Below are positions 53,522 to 63,474 of a stretch of 64,000 bases of DNA, one piece after another (position 1 is the stretch's first letter; each line of letters begins with the position of its first letter). This stretch comes from Methylotenera_A sp963701715. Its GTDB lineage: Bacteria > Pseudomonadota > Gammaproteobacteria > Burkholderiales > Methylophilaceae. The notes under the pieces are model-generated. The model had not been told where the DNA came from. It was given only the letters and a program-made list of their open reading frames with translations, and did no database searches. The translations under genes and the position numbers were made by a program. The stretch lies in the NCBI GenBank assembly GCA_963701715.1, contig CAVPAX010000002.1:124001-188000 (forward strand). Reading direction: 5' to 3'.

Positions 53522-55269
53522 GCATTCAAATCAATTTCTGCGAGTACGGCATTTAAGCGTTGCAGAGCATCTTCCAGCGCTTGCTCGGATTCTGCGCGAA
53601 CTTTTGGCATTTCATCCGCACATAAGCCAACCATGCTCAAACTCTCAGCCACCAACTCAAAATGCGCCTGATTTGGAACATAGTCATCCCGCTGAAAGTG
53701 CCTAATAAAACTACTACTTGCATTCGCTATAGCGGCTGGTGCAGGCATGCCCAGCATATCAAATACTGCAAACACTTGTTTAAGCGGTTGCGATGTAAGC
53801 ATTAACGGGGATTTTTCTGCTGGATTACGGAAATAGCTATCTAGCGCCTGCTCAACAATTTTGAGAGATTCTTTAATATGACCTACCACTGCCTTGACCG
53901 TGTCGCGATCCAACTCACCGGCCCTGTCACTTTCAAGTTTATCGTAAATGGTACCCGATGAGATTGATTCTAAACGTAGCAACTCTGAATGTAATTTTTG
54001 TATCTTATCTGCATCCAGCTGTTGGTAGTTTTTAAGCGTTGTTTCAATTAGGTTTAAAGCAGCAGCAACCTCAATTAAAGCAGCATGATTTACTTTACTT
54101 GCATCATCCCGCAAAGTATTGCTAGCTTGTTGCAACACCGAATAAACATCCACAAGCAGTGTCTGGCTAAGGTTTTGTGTGATTGCATGGCTAGCGGCAA
54201 GTGTGTCTGAAAACTTGGTAATTAATACATTATCCAGTTGTACCGGTGCCTGACCTGACTTAGTGTCCAGCTTTGTAAAATCGATGGTATTTGATATCTC
54301 ATCCCACAATTCTCTCAATTTTTCGAGTTCGCCAATTAGTTGCTGTACCCATGCCGTTTCATCCGCACCGATATTGCTTCCTAAAACATTAGCAGATGAT
54401 TCTTTATCAACGAGTTGGTCAAGCTCAAACACTTCCTTTACCTTGCGCACGTTTGCTGTATCAATGTTACTGATTGCAATGTAATACAAAATATCACGAA
54501 GTAAATTGTAATGCGGCTTGTTCACGCCGTCTGCGAACAAACGTAACTCCTGATCTAACTTTCTGCATAGCCGTTTTGCACCTTGATTTTCTGCTATTTC
54601 TTGCTGTGCCAGCGTTTCGGCAAACGCACTTGCCGCCCACCAAAGGGTTTTGTTGTTGGATTTTTGCTGCGCTTGGCTTACATTACTTATGGCTGCAGCC
54701 ATTGTTTCAACAGCGCTAGCTTGCTTGGTTTGCAGCCAGTTAAGCAGGGATTTTTGATAAGCAATTCGCTGCTCTATAATAAAATTGGTGTACTCTGCAT
54801 CCGTTAGCGCTATGCTAGGAACATCTTTTGGCGCACTGTTACTGGCGTCGGGAAAAAACAACTCACTCTCTTCCAAGGTTTCACCCTGAGCCGTCACAAT
54901 CGGATTTAAGACAGGGTATAAACGTAAAGGTATATCTGGTGAGCCATTCAGCAATTCCTGCAAATAGGCTTGTAGTGTTTTTACGGCTTTGGAAAATGCC
55001 TCGATAATTTCCGGTGTTGCATTAATCGTCTTCTTCTCGATCTTCCCAGCCAGCTTTTCCAGCTCGCTACAGAAACGTTTGCATCCTTCCAAACCCACCA
55101 TATCAAGCGCACCACTTGCTTGATACAAGCTTGTTTGCGAAAAACGCATCGGAGAAGTATCGTGAATATTAACACGCACTGTGCTAATATTTTCCAATAC
55201 AGAGTTAAGCAATTGATTTATTTGGTCTTTAACCCAGCCTAATGAGCTGCTATCAAAATTTTCAGACAC
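53452..55269 (-). CDS. pilL: PilL/ChpA-type N-terminal Hpt region (probably the front half of pilL)
   Basis: A 605-residue protein of long helices with no signal peptide. It resembles the N-terminal region of PilL/ChpA, with degenerate Hpt-like bundles; for example, YQASGALDMVGLEGC replaces the phospho-His segment, and there is a second helical block near LSMVGLCADEMP. The last about 23 residues after LAEIDLNA are Lys/Arg/Leu-rich and look like out-of-frame translation. The natural continuation is the next frame from 53521. Either the gene is truly split, or a base is missing near 53510. It starts 38 bp after pilJ. Confidence 0.85.
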   Translation of the reverse strand: MSENFDSSSLGWVKDQINQLLNSVLENISTVRVNIHDTSPMRFSQTSLYQASGALDMVGLEGCKRFCSELEKLAGKIEKKTINATPEIIEAFSKAVKTLQAYLQELLNGSPDIPLRLYPVLNPIVTAQGETLEESELFFPDASNSAPKDVPSIALTDAEYTNFIIEQRIAYQKSLLNWLQTKQASAVETMAAAISNVSQAQQKSNNKTLWWAASAFAETLAQQEIAENQGAKRLCRKLDQELRLFADGVNKPHYNLLRDILYYIAISNIDTANVRKVKEVFELDQLVDKESSANVLGSNIGADETAWVQQLIGELEKLRELWDEISNTIDFTKLDTKSGQAPVQLDNVLITKFSDTLAASHAITQNLSQTLLVDVYSVLQQASNTLRDDASKVNHAALIEVAAALNLIETTLKNYQQLDADKIQKLHSELLRLESISSGTIYDKLESDRAGELDRDTVKAVVGHIKESLKIVEQALDSYFRNPAEKSPLMLTSQPLKQVFAVFDMLGMPAPAAIANASSSFIRHFQRDDYVPNQAHFELVAESLSMVGLCADEMPKVRAESEQALEDALQRLNAVLAEIDLNACLLQIIKCKRMQALSLLSRKRI

Positions 55270-55307
55270 CTAGTTATGCTCCGACAGTCTTTACCAATTA
55301 AGGTGCA

Positions 55308-57041
55308 TTAAGCCAATTTAAAGCCGGAAACCGAGTCGCGTAGCTCTTCCGCCAGTTTGGTCAATTGCCCTACAGATTCAGCTGTTAGTTTTGTACCCTC
55401 TGTAGTTTGCGATGTAATTTCCTGAATTTGCTGCATATTTTTAGTCACAGTAGACGCTACTTGTGTTTGCGCCTCGGTTGCTGCAGAAATAGATTGAATC
55501 AAACGTGCCAAATTGTTAGAAACGGTTTCAATCTCAGTCAATGCCTTACCTGCAGCATCGGAGAGGCGCGCACCCTCAACCACGCCCTCGGTACTTTTTT
55601 CCATCGCTGCAACAGCACTATGCGTATCTGTCTGAATCGTTTTTACAATTGCGCCAATCTGTTTAGTTGCTTCAGATGAACGTTCCGCCAAACGTTGCAC
55701 CTCTTCAGCAACCACCGTAAAGCCTCGACCTGCCTCACCTGCGGATGCCGCCTGAATCGCTGCGTTCAATGCCAGAATATTGGTTTGTTCGGTAATATCA
55801 GATATCAGCTCCACAATCTCGCCAATTTCTTGTGAGCTTTCACCCAAACGTTTAATACGTTTCGAAGTTTCCTGAATCTGCTCGCGAATGTCGTTCATAC
55901 CCGCAATTGTATTCTGTACTGCCTGTGAACCCTGCGTAGCAGCTTGCAATGAACGCTGCGCCACCTGCGAAGCCTGACTTGCGTTGGTTGACACCTCCAA
56001 GATCGAGCGGGTCATGTTGCTAACGGCATCAGTAGTTTCTGTAATCTGGCGTGCCTGCTTTTCTGCTGCTGTTAGCAATGAAACAGAAGTCGCCTGTGCT
56101 TGCCCTGTGGCCGTATTCACTTGCTCGGAAGCGCGGTTAATTCCCGTCACCAGATCTCGCAAGCTGTCAATAGTGTAGTTGATAGAATCGGCAATCGCAC
56201 CCGTAATATTCTCGCGCACTTCAGCGCGCACAGTTAAGTCCCCATCTGCCAAATCACCCATTTCATCCAGCAAGTTCAACACCGCCATCTGGTTTTGTTG
56301 GCCATCATCCTCCAACCTCATCACGGCACTCTCAATTGCCTTAGCTTGGCGTATCCCAAAAAACCAAATCAGTGCCAAAATCAATAAACCCAACAACGCC
56401 AATGCGGCCAAAATTATTTTCAATAATAAATTGGTCGATTCTTTTGATTTAACGATTTCTTTTTCCAGTTCTGCAACTAATGAATTCACTCTTAGTTTAT
56501 TTACCTCAAAAGCTGCGGCCAAATCACCTAGGGGTTTAATTGCTTCTGCGGCCCCTACTTTAATTGCCGGGACATAGTTTTTGTCAAACTCACGATAAAA
56601 ATTCTCATTTGATTTAATCACCTCCTGAAATGGCCCGCTCATGGTGTCCGCATGAATATTCTTTTTCCAGTACTCAGCTTTGGCCTTAAACGCTGCTTCA
56701 GCTTTACTTACTTCTGCCAACCTTTTATCACGTAGTTCCGTTTCGTTATTTGACATCGCTACGAAAGCGGCATTTGCCGCTGCAAAAGCATCCACAGCAT
56801 ATAGAGGCGGTGGCAAAATATCGGCTTTTAAATCATCATTCGCCTTAAGTTTATCGTACACAGGGCCATTTATTCGCACTTGGTTAATGGCATAGAATGC
56901 CAAGGCAATAAATACAAGCAGTCCAAGAATAGGAATGATGATTTGACGACGGGTTCCACCTCCACCAACTGCCCCACTTCCTGCAGCCCCCATCCCCAAT
57001 ATATTGAATTTTGCTAAAACATCTTTTATATTCATTGCCAT
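55308..57041 (-). CDS. pilJ: PilJ-type methyl-accepting chemotaxis protein
   Basis: A 577-residue receptor with two membrane helices (about 33-52 and 205-228) around a periplasmic ligand domain. A HAMP-like linker (about 230-290) leads to a cytoplasmic signalling domain with the conserved tip EIVELISDITEQTNILALNAAIQAASAGEAGRGFTVVAEEV, which binds the CheW-like protein and kinase. The Gly-rich cytoplasmic start (GMGAAGSGAVGGGG) is unusual. PilJ senses surface contact or pilin and feeds the PilL kinase, controlling twitching and cAMP in Pseudomonas. Confidence 0.92.
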   Translation of the reverse strand: MAMNIKDVLAKFNILGMGAAGSGAVGGGGTRRQIIIPILGLLVFIALAFYAINQVRINGPVYDKLKANDDLKADILPPPLYAVDAFAAANAAFVAMSNNETELRDKRLAEVSKAEAAFKAKAEYWKKNIHADTMSGPFQEVIKSNENFYREFDKNYVPAIKVGAAEAIKPLGDLAAAFEVNKLRVNSLVAELEKEIVKSKESTNLLLKIILAALALLGLLILALIWFFGIRQAKAIESAVMRLEDDGQQNQMAVLNLLDEMGDLADGDLTVRAEVRENITGAIADSINYTIDSLRDLVTGINRASEQVNTATGQAQATSVSLLTAAEKQARQITETTDAVSNMTRSILEVSTNASQASQVAQRSLQAATQGSQAVQNTIAGMNDIREQIQETSKRIKRLGESSQEIGEIVELISDITEQTNILALNAAIQAASAGEAGRGFTVVAEEVQRLAERSSEATKQIGAIVKTIQTDTHSAVAAMEKSTEGVVEGARLSDAAGKALTEIETVSNNLARLIQSISAATEAQTQVASTVTKNMQQIQEITSQTTEGTKLTAESVGQLTKLAEELRDSVSGFKLA

Positions 57042-57138
57042 TTTTATTCCCTTTAACCTCTCATTTATAATTTAGCGCTTGCTATATTTGCGCCTAAATT
57101 ATTAACACAACTATCACAAATTAAATATCAAATTACCT

Positions 57139-57663
57139 TTAAACCACGTATGGAGTTGCAAACTCTTTAGAGCGCACGAGCTTGTCGCAATCCAGCATGT
57201 GCCAAATACGATTTTCGTCATCCAGATAGGTTTGTGATTTTAAGCATACAGTTTCTTCAGCCTGCTCATCGCGTAACTTCATTTCATCCAGTTTACGTAA
57301 ACCAATCATTTTATCTACCACAAAAGCAACATTCGAAGTGACGGCATCACTTACAAGTAAAAGCCGTGCGTTTGAAGAAATAGCTGTAAATATATTTTCT
57401 AACATCTGTGCTAAATCATTGATGGCATACAACACGCCTCGCACATTTGCGACACCTAGAAACCAGGGCTTTACCAAGGGCACACGATGAATATCAGTTA
57501 TGGGCAATGTCTCCGAAATTTCTTGCAAACTAACCAATACGTTTTTACCGCCAATCACCACACCAAGATAACCCGCGGGCGCTTCCGCACCCGCCTTTTT
57601 TGCATTTTCCAGCCTAGCTAGAATGCTGGTTTGATATTCACGTAATTGTGATTCTTTTGCCAT
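57139..57663 (-). CDS. pilI: PilI, CheW-like coupling protein
   Basis: A 174-residue CheW-like protein. The fold is seen in GYLGVVIGGKNVLVSLQEISETLPI, VPLVKPWFLGVANVRGVLYAINDL and FVVDKMIGL. It links the PilJ receptor to the PilL kinase. It lies between pilH and pilJ in the order common for the pil-chp cluster. Confidence 0.9.
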   Translation of the reverse strand: MAKESQLREYQTSILARLENAKKAGAEAPAGYLGVVIGGKNVLVSLQEISETLPITDIHRVPLVKPWFLGVANVRGVLYAINDLAQMLENIFTAISSNARLLLVSDAVTSNVAFVVDKMIGLRKLDEMKLRDEQAEETVCLKSQTYLDDENRIWHMLDCDKLVRSKEFATPYVV

Positions 57664-57698
57664 ATCCTGTTCCGAATAAATCTACGCCGAAATTGGCT

Positions 57699-58064
57699 CT
57701 AACCTAACTTCTCAATAATCGCTTTCAGTTCATCTTTAGGAATAGGCTTTTGAACACAGGCTTTAGCACCCATTTTCTCTGCCCATGAGAGATCGGTCAC
57801 TTGCAGCTTGCCAGAGCATAAAATCACTGGGATTTTTGCAGTAGCAGGATCTTTTGTCAGTGTGCGCGTTGCCTGAAAGCCCGTTAATCCAGTCATGATG
57901 ATGTCCATAACAATCAAATCCGGCATAATGTTAGCAGCTTTTTCGACACACGCCTCGCCGCTTTCCAAAGCGACGACTTGGTAACCCAGATCTTCCAGCA
58001 GCTCCGTCAGATAAAATCGATCTGTTGCAGAATCATCAACGATTAGAATTTTATTAATTGCCAT
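57699..58064 (-). CDS. pilH: PilH, CheY-like response regulator
   Basis: A 121-residue single receiver domain. Acidic pocket DDSATD, phospho-acceptor Asp in PDLIVMDIIMTGLTGFQ and Lys in VQKPIPKD are all present. In the Pil-Chp system PilH and PilG receive phosphate from PilL and act on the extension and retraction motors. It lies 23 bp after pilG and 35 bp before pilI. Confidence 0.9.
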   Translation of the reverse strand: MAINKILIVDDSATDRFYLTELLEDLGYQVVALESGEACVEKAANIMPDLIVMDIIMTGLTGFQATRTLTKDPATAKIPVILCSGKLQVTDLSWAEKMGAKACVQKPIPKDELKAIIEKLG

Positions 58065-58087
58065 TACTGCTCTCCAAAAGGTTAATG

Positions 58088-58492
58088 CTATTTATTTATA
58101 TAGGTGTTTACTGCTTCAATCAAGGTGTCTTGAGTAAACGGCTTGGTCAAATATTGATCTGACCCCGCCATGCGCCCGCGCGCACGGTCAAACAATCCAT
58201 CTTTGCTGGAAAGCATGATGACAGGGGTAGATTTGAATTTTGCATTTCGCTTGATCAGCGAACAGGTTTGGTAGCCGTCAAGACGCGGCATCATAATATC
58301 CACAAAAATCACTTGCGGATGTTGATCCGCAATTTTTGCCAGTGCATCAAAGCCATCTTCAGCCAAAATTACTTCACAGCCTGCTGACTTCAGGAATATC
58401 TCGGCGCTGCGACGGATTGTGTTGCTGTCATCAATGACCATCACTTTTGTACCAGCTAAATTCGCTTGCGCCACTTCTCTTTCCCCTGACAT
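58088..58492 (-). CDS. pilG: PilG, CheY-like response regulator
   Basis: A 134-residue receiver with DDSNTIRRSAEIFL, the phospho-acceptor Asp in VIFVDIMMPRLDGYQ, and Lys in YLTKPFTQD. It is the first gene of the leftward pil operon, and its sequence is closer to PilG than to PilH. A 249-bp AT-rich region separates it from the divergent FIST gene; that region probably contains both promoters, but I could not choose one. Confidence 0.91.
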   Translation of the reverse strand: MSGEREVAQANLAGTKVMVIDDSNTIRRSAEIFLKSAGCEVILAEDGFDALAKIADQHPQVIFVDIMMPRLDGYQTCSLIKRNAKFKSTPVIMLSSKDGLFDRARGRMAGSDQYLTKPFTQDTLIEAVNTYINK

Positions 58493-58741
58493 ATTAAATT
58501 ATATGTTTTATATCACAACTAAAAACAATCCAGTAAAAATGTGGTTTTTTATTGTTAAATTCATCTGAATTTTAGGTTTTTATGCATACAAATATTACAT
58601 TTTTTGAATAAATTTGCAACACTTACATAATATTTGTAATAATATACTTTAACAAAAATAAATAAGCTTTGTAATATATGTAAGAATTAAATATAAATCA
58701 TTAGACATTTAACATAAAAAATTTAGCAAGGACTACCAGCA

Positions 58742-59902
58742 ATGATTATTAGACAAGAGTCCGTAGATTCTAAAATGGCACTAAAAGATTTACCTGGCGC
58801 ATCACCACTTCCTGGTGCTAATTTAGTATTGGTATTCGGCTCAGTTAAAAGATTTTCTGAAGGAAAGTTGCAAGGCTTTTTAAAGTCTCGTTACCCCACA
58901 GCACAATTGGTCGGCTGCACCACCTCTGGTGAAATTAGCCCTGCTGGCGTATTCGACGACAGCATTCAAATCACTGCGATTCAATGGGAAAAAGCCATTC
59001 AACGCGTTGCGCAAACAAAAATGACCGGCATGCAAAACTCGTTCGAAGCTGCCGCTGGTCTGGCAAAGCAACTCAAGGCGGATTCTTTACGAACAGTACT
59101 GGTGATTTCAGACGGCTTGAATGTTAATGGCTCAGAGCTGCTTAAAGGCTTTCAAAGTGTGCTCGGCGACATCCCTATCGTGGGCGGCCTGGCTGGCGAT
59201 GGTGGTGCTTTTGTAAAAACACTGCAGTTATTTAATGATACCGTTTCAGACAACCAGGTAATCGCCGTAGGCTTATATGGCAATGCGCTAATTACCTCCA
59301 GCGGCGCGCTTGGCGGATGGAAGCCATACGGCCCACCGCGCAAAGTGACCAAGTCTGAGAAAAACGTGGTGCTTGAGCTAGATGGAAAGCCTGCCCTACC
59401 GCTATATAGAATGTATATCGGTGAAGCGTTTTCACGCGGTTTGCCTGGTACCGGCCTAAAGTTTCCACTCGCCGTCATTGAAGAAGGAAAACGCGATGTC
59501 GAGAAAATTCGCACCTTGCTTGCTGTTGATAGTAAAAACAACAGCTTGACCTTCGCAGGCAACGTTGAAGAGGGTGAAACAGTGCGTTTATGCCAAACCA
59601 ACCACGATAGGCTGGTTGAAGGTGCAGGTGGTGCAGCTCACCTGGTGATGGATGGCTTGAGCGCAAACAAAACCAACCAGCCGGGATTGGCTGTATGCGT
59701 AAGCTGTGTCGGTCGCAAAGGTGTAATGGCAGAGCAGGTGGTTGATGAAGTGAAACTGGTTCAGCAAATTTTGGGGCCACAAACCAGTGTTACAGGCTTC
59801 TACTCTTATGGCGAGCTTGCACCACGCCCGCACACCACTGATAGCGTGCTGCATAACCAGACAATGACAATTGGATATTTAAGTGAGAATTTATTAGCTT
59901 AA
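58742..59902 (+). CDS. FIST domain sensory protein
   Basis: A 386-residue protein with FIST N (about 25-215) and FIST C (about 220-365) domains and no signal peptide or membrane segment. Typical segments are QLVGCTTSGEISP, DIPIVGGLAGDGGAF, VGLYGNALITSSGALGGW and TGFYSYGELAP. FIST domains are predicted to bind small ligands such as amino acids and are often linked to chemotaxis or c-di-GMP proteins. AAGGA lies 12 bp before the ATG. It is divergent from the pil chemosensory operon, which suggests it feeds that pathway; no output domain is present in the chain. Confidence 0.9.
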   Translation: MIIRQESVDSKMALKDLPGASPLPGANLVLVFGSVKRFSEGKLQGFLKSRYPTAQLVGCTTSGEISPAGVFDDSIQITAIQWEKAIQRVAQTKMTGMQNSFEAAAGLAKQLKADSLRTVLVISDGLNVNGSELLKGFQSVLGDIPIVGGLAGDGGAFVKTLQLFNDTVSDNQVIAVGLYGNALITSSGALGGWKPYGPPRKVTKSEKNVVLELDGKPALPLYRMYIGEAFSRGLPGTGLKFPLAVIEEGKRDVEKIRTLLAVDSKNNSLTFAGNVEEGETVRLCQTNHDRLVEGAGGAAHLVMDGLSANKTNQPGLAVCVSCVGRKGVMAEQVVDEVKLVQQILGPQTSVTGFYSYGELAPRPHTTDSVLHNQTMTIGYLSENLLA

Positions 59903-60005
59903 ATTTCTATATTTATGATTTTAAATTGAAAGCACTTGTTCTAAACAGGTGCATTTTGTTTTATGATTGATACTCTGCATTTTATAATTAGAAAAGGGAA
60001 AAATC

Positions 60006-60509
60006 ATGTCTAGCTCCGTTATGCTCAAAGGCAATCCGGTAGAGGTTGCAGGCAACTTGCCTAAAATTGGTAGCACCGCCCCTAATTTCACCTTGGTCGA
60101 TAAAGCACTTGCAGATGTTACTTTGGACAGCTATGCAGGCAAACGAAAAGTATTGAACATATTTCCAAGTATTGATACCCCCACTTGCGCCACCTCAGTT
60201 CGCACATTTAACAAACATGCAACAAGTTTAAATAATACAGTTGTATTAAACATTTCTGCCGATTTACCGTTTGCTCAAACTCGCTTTTGCGCCGCAGAAG
60301 GTATTGAAAATGTTGTGAATTTATCTAGCATGCGCGGCCGAGATTTCTTAATGAACTACGGTGTCTTACTATTCACCAGCAAACTCGCAGGCTTATGTGC
60401 CCGCGCCGTGATAGTACTTGATGAGAATAATGTAGTTAAATATGTAGAGTTAGTGCCAGAAATCGCCAACGAACCTAACTACGATGCAGCCCTTGCTGCC
60501 TTAAAATAA
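60006..60509 (+). CDS. tpx: Thiol peroxidase Tpx
   Basis: A 167-residue atypical 2-Cys peroxiredoxin. The peroxidatic Cys61 lies in DTPTCATS and the resolving Cys95 in TRFCAAEG, the spacing known for Tpx. It reduces peroxides with thioredoxin as donor, in the cytoplasm or periplasm; no signal peptide is visible. A third Cys (GLCARAV) is present. AAAAGGG lies before the ATG, and a strong terminator follows, so it is a single-gene unit. Confidence 0.96.
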   Translation: MSSSVMLKGNPVEVAGNLPKIGSTAPNFTLVDKALADVTLDSYAGKRKVLNIFPSIDTPTCATSVRTFNKHATSLNNTVVLNISADLPFAQTRFCAAEGIENVVNLSSMRGRDFLMNYGVLLFTSKLAGLCARAVIVLDENNVVKYVELVPEIANEPNYDAALAALK

Positions 60510-60533
60510 TTTTTTAATCGTATTTTTTAAAAC

Positions 60534-60563
60534 AAAAAAGCCAACTTAAAGTTGGCTTTTTTG
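60534..60563. terminator. Bidirectional terminator between tpx and the membrane protein gene
   Basis: AAAAAAGCCAAC (60534-60545) pairs perfectly with GTTGGCTTTTTT (60551-60562). The run of As and Ts on both sides suits termination from either strand. Confidence 0.92.
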
Positions 60564-60587
60564 TTTTACTTGATTACTAAAAACAAG

Positions 60588-60962
60588 TTACTTTTTTGCA
60601 AAATAAAAGCGCCCGTAACACACCGCCAAAAACACATACAACACCACTGTGGTCCAGCCAAGCGCATTAATACTGCCCGTAAGCTGAAAATGCAAAGATA
60701 TCAAAGCAGCAATTGCCATCGTAATAAAAAAACCTTTAACGATTGCCTTGCGTGCGCTGGAATCTTCCGCCCCACTTGCAAACCATAATACCGCCGCATA
60801 GGTAAGAATTGCGCTACCGAATAAACGGCTCATAAGCACGCCAACTTCATTCACTTCCACGCTGGTGTAAAGAGAAAGTATTGTTGCCGGCATAAAAATA
60901 AATCCGAGGCCAAAAACCAAAGCGATAACTGCATGTATTCTAAAAAATGTACAGAGTTGCAT
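60588..60962 (-). CDS. Small four-helix membrane protein of unknown function
   Basis: A 124-residue protein with four hydrophobic helices (about residues 8-28, 43-62, 72-90 and 98-118) and few charged residues. It has the size and layout of DUF4345-like or similar small membrane proteins, but I cannot assign it. It is convergent with tpx. No neighbour suggests a role. Confidence 0.7.
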   Translation of the reverse strand: MQLCTFFRIHAVIALVFGLGFIFMPATILSLYTSVEVNEVGVLMSRLFGSAILTYAAVLWFASGAEDSSARKAIVKGFFITMAIAALISLHFQLTGSINALGWTTVVLYVFLAVCYGRFYFAKK

Positions 60963-61080
60963 AGTATTTCCCCTTTCATTGATTTTTGTTATCGACCATT
61001 CGATAGCAATTTCAATTCTGCTCTAATCTGTGAATAATTCAAGGGACGTGATATGAAACCGTCTAAGTGACGGATGCTTA

Positions 61081-61440
61081 CTAATCCTTAGTATAGGCGG
61101 TATATTTAGCGTTACTGCCCTTAACTTTCTCCGCTGGATATTTTTGGGCATTTAGCACTATTTTCTTGTTAGCAGCATCTATCAAATCAATCTCCATAAC
61201 TTCGGCAATCCTAAGCAAATACACAAACGTATCAGCCAATTCGTGTGCCACTGCATCATGCTTTTCAGGCGATAACTGCTGACTTTCCTGTGGTGTATCC
61301 CATTGAAATTGCTCAACCAATTCTGCCGCTTCGACTATCATTGCCATCGCCAAATTTTTGGGCGTGTGAAACTGCGCCCAATCGCGCTCTGCGACAAACA
61401 CATTAATTTTTGCACGTAAATTATCAAGTGAGTCATTCAT
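61081..61440 (-). CDS. MazG-like nucleotide pyrophosphohydrolase
   Basis: A 119-residue all-helical protein of the RS21-C6/dCTPase (MazG-like) type. The metal-binding motif is EAAELVEQFQW with HELADTFVYLLRIAE further on, giving the EExxE...ExxD pattern. Such enzymes hydrolyse unwanted nucleoside triphosphates, often dCTP derivatives, to monophosphates. Length is normal. It lies 76 bp after the rlmL-type gene on the same strand. Confidence 0.9.
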   Translation of the reverse strand: MNDSLDNLRAKINVFVAERDWAQFHTPKNLAMAMIVEAAELVEQFQWDTPQESQQLSPEKHDAVAHELADTFVYLLRIAEVMEIDLIDAANKKIVLNAQKYPAEKVKGSNAKYTAYTKD

Positions 61441-61516
61441 GTCGAATCATCCCAAACCATTTAAAAAAGCATTGCCCTATAACCCAATAGATTTGCGGCA
61501 TCCAGGCCGATTGATT

Positions 61517-62656
61517 TTACCTTCTGTTGCTACCCGCCACCATTTTAATTTCAAACAGGCGGCATTCCAGCGGCCCGTTGAACAATGGGGTGCGCTTACT
61601 AGGCGTAAGCCGCATCAGTTTTGGCAAACGCATGTCGTTGGTTAAAAAATAGGTATTCCAGCCGGCAAATTTGCGTTTGAGCGCTTCACCTATTTTGGGG
61701 TAAAGCAATGCTAACTCTTCATCCTCACCAATCCGCACGCCATAAGGCGGATTGGCAATCAATATGCCACTTTCGGCGGGCGGAATGACATCGGTGATAT
61801 TAGTTTGCGACAACTGCACAGCCTCCAACAAGCCTGCCTCGCTCAGATTTTGCTTGGCCACACGCACAGCGCGCAAATCACTATCGCTGCCGTAAAGTTT
61901 CTGAAAACTTACTGGCTGCACTTGTTTTAGTGCAGTGTTCTTAATTTTTCTCCAGGTGTCACTTTCAAAATTTTTAAGTTTCTCGAAACCAAAATCTCTC
62001 TTAAGGCCTGGCGCAATATTGAGCGCCATCATCGCGGCTTCCAGCAGAAATGTTCCGCTGCCGCACATCGGGTCTAATAACGGTTGCCCGGGTTTCCAGC
62101 CCGATAATTGCAAAATCCCTGCCGCGAGATTTTCGCGCAGCGGCGCCTCAATACTGGCTTTGCGGTTGCCGCGCTGATATAGGGCATCACCAGAAGTGTC
62201 TACATAGAACTGATAACTATCGGCAGTTAAATAGGCATGAATGCGCACTGCCGGTGTTTTGGTATCAATATATGGCCTACTGCCAACCACTTGTCTAAAT
62301 TTGTCGCAAACCGCATCCTTAATGCGCAATGTGGCAAATTCCAGGCTTTTCAAAGGACACTTTACGCCAGTCACTTTCACCATAAAATCATGTTTGACAT
62401 CAAACCAGTTTGGCCAATTGAGCTTATACGCGGCCTGGTATAAATCATCTTCTGTCGCATAATTGCCGCGCCCACCTGCATCAAGATTCGCGTAGCGATA
62501 CGCGAGTGTAGATTAGCCGAATAGCAGACAGACAAGCTCGCCCGCGAAGCTCACGCCCCCTTCGGTCGGCTTGATGTCTTTTGCGCCGACTGCCTGCAAC
62601 TCCTCATGTAATAAGGCTTCCAGCCCGCGCGGGCAAGTGGCAAAATATTGATTCAT
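61517..62656 (-). pseudogene. RlmL/YpsC-type 23S rRNA methyltransferase with two compensating indels
   Basis: The gene starts MNQYFATCPRGLEALLHEEL at 62656 and ends at 61517, and total length is divisible by three (379 codons plus stop). Between about 62535 and 62470 the family sequence (LSVCYSANLHSRIATRILMQVG) is found in another frame, so one base is gained near 62535 and one lost near 62470. A TAA at 62515-62513 results. The THUMP domain is hit; the methyltransferase domain (LDPMCGSGTFLLEAA, NPPYGVRIG) is intact. Family members methylate G2445 of 23S rRNA. As written, translation could only restart inside, for example at 62383. Reading errors are likely. Confidence 0.85.
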
Positions 62657-62677
62657 TATTTCTCTTTTATTTAAAAA

Positions 62678-63463
62678 TTAAACCGGAAGAAGCTGCTTGT
62701 TGTCATGCGGGTTATGTTCGCAAAGTTTTTCTAAAAAACTTAAAAATTCAATTTTGTGATCATGCTCAAGTATTTTTGCACGCTCTCGCAAATTGACGAT
62801 GCGCAAATCTGGCAACTGCTTAAAAGCAAACACAATAATGTTACCTGGCTTGCCTGTAGGAAGCATCAGTACACGGTTTTCAAAGCTTTGTTCCATCCGT
62901 TGCAGATAAATATCAAAATTTTTATCACTTCCCCATAAATTTATCGCAAAAATACCGTCGCCTGTCAGCGTCATCTCGCAGCTATCAAAAAAATCCTGTG
63001 TACAAAAATCTGGTGGGATTCCATCGCTATCAAAAGCATCAATCATCAGTACATCAGCACTATTTTGATGATTCGCTAAATGCTCGATGCCATCAGCCTC
63101 GATAATATTAAACCTTGCATCATTTTCCGGCACATAAAAATGGCTGCGGGCGGTTGAAATTACTTGCGGATTGATTTCTACGACCGTCTGATGAATCTCG
63201 GGACAGGTTGCATAAATGTATTTTTGTACCGAGCCGCCGCCCAAGCCTATACTCAACGCATATTTAATCGTTTTCGAAAACAACAAGAAACACATCATGC
63301 CACGTGAATAGGCCAACTCCAGTGCAAAAGGAGCTTTTACCCGCATACTGCTCTGGATAGTCATCGAACCCAAATATAAAGAGCGCACGCCTTCCACCTC
63401 GATAACTTCAACAACGCTGCCATCGCGCACACTTTTATGGATTTTACTTTTGAAATTCCACAT
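62678..63463 (-). CDS. Spermidine synthase-like methyltransferase-fold protein
   Basis: A 261-residue protein with the spermine/spermidine synthase fold. The nucleotide-binding loop is IGLGGGSVQKYI, followed by VEINPQVI, ADGIEHLA, and the active-site segment LMIDAFDSDGIPPDF. Several residues that bind putrescine in true SpeE (for example the gatekeeper and DxxD-type pairs) are not obvious, so the substrate is uncertain. It lies 11 bp after the ribonuclease gene and 21 bp before the rlmL-type gene. Confidence 0.8.
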   Translation of the reverse strand: MWNFKSKIHKSVRDGSVVEVIEVEGVRSLYLGSMTIQSSMRVKAPFALELAYSRGMMCFLLFSKTIKYALSIGLGGGSVQKYIYATCPEIHQTVVEINPQVISTARSHFYVPENDARFNIIEADGIEHLANHQNSADVLMIDAFDSDGIPPDFCTQDFFDSCEMTLTGDGIFAINLWGSDKNFDIYLQRMEQSFENRVLMLPTGKPGNIIVFAFKQLPDLRIVNLRERAKILEHDHKIEFLSFLEKLCEHNPHDNKQLLPV

Positions 63464-63474
63464 CTATTTTTCCG

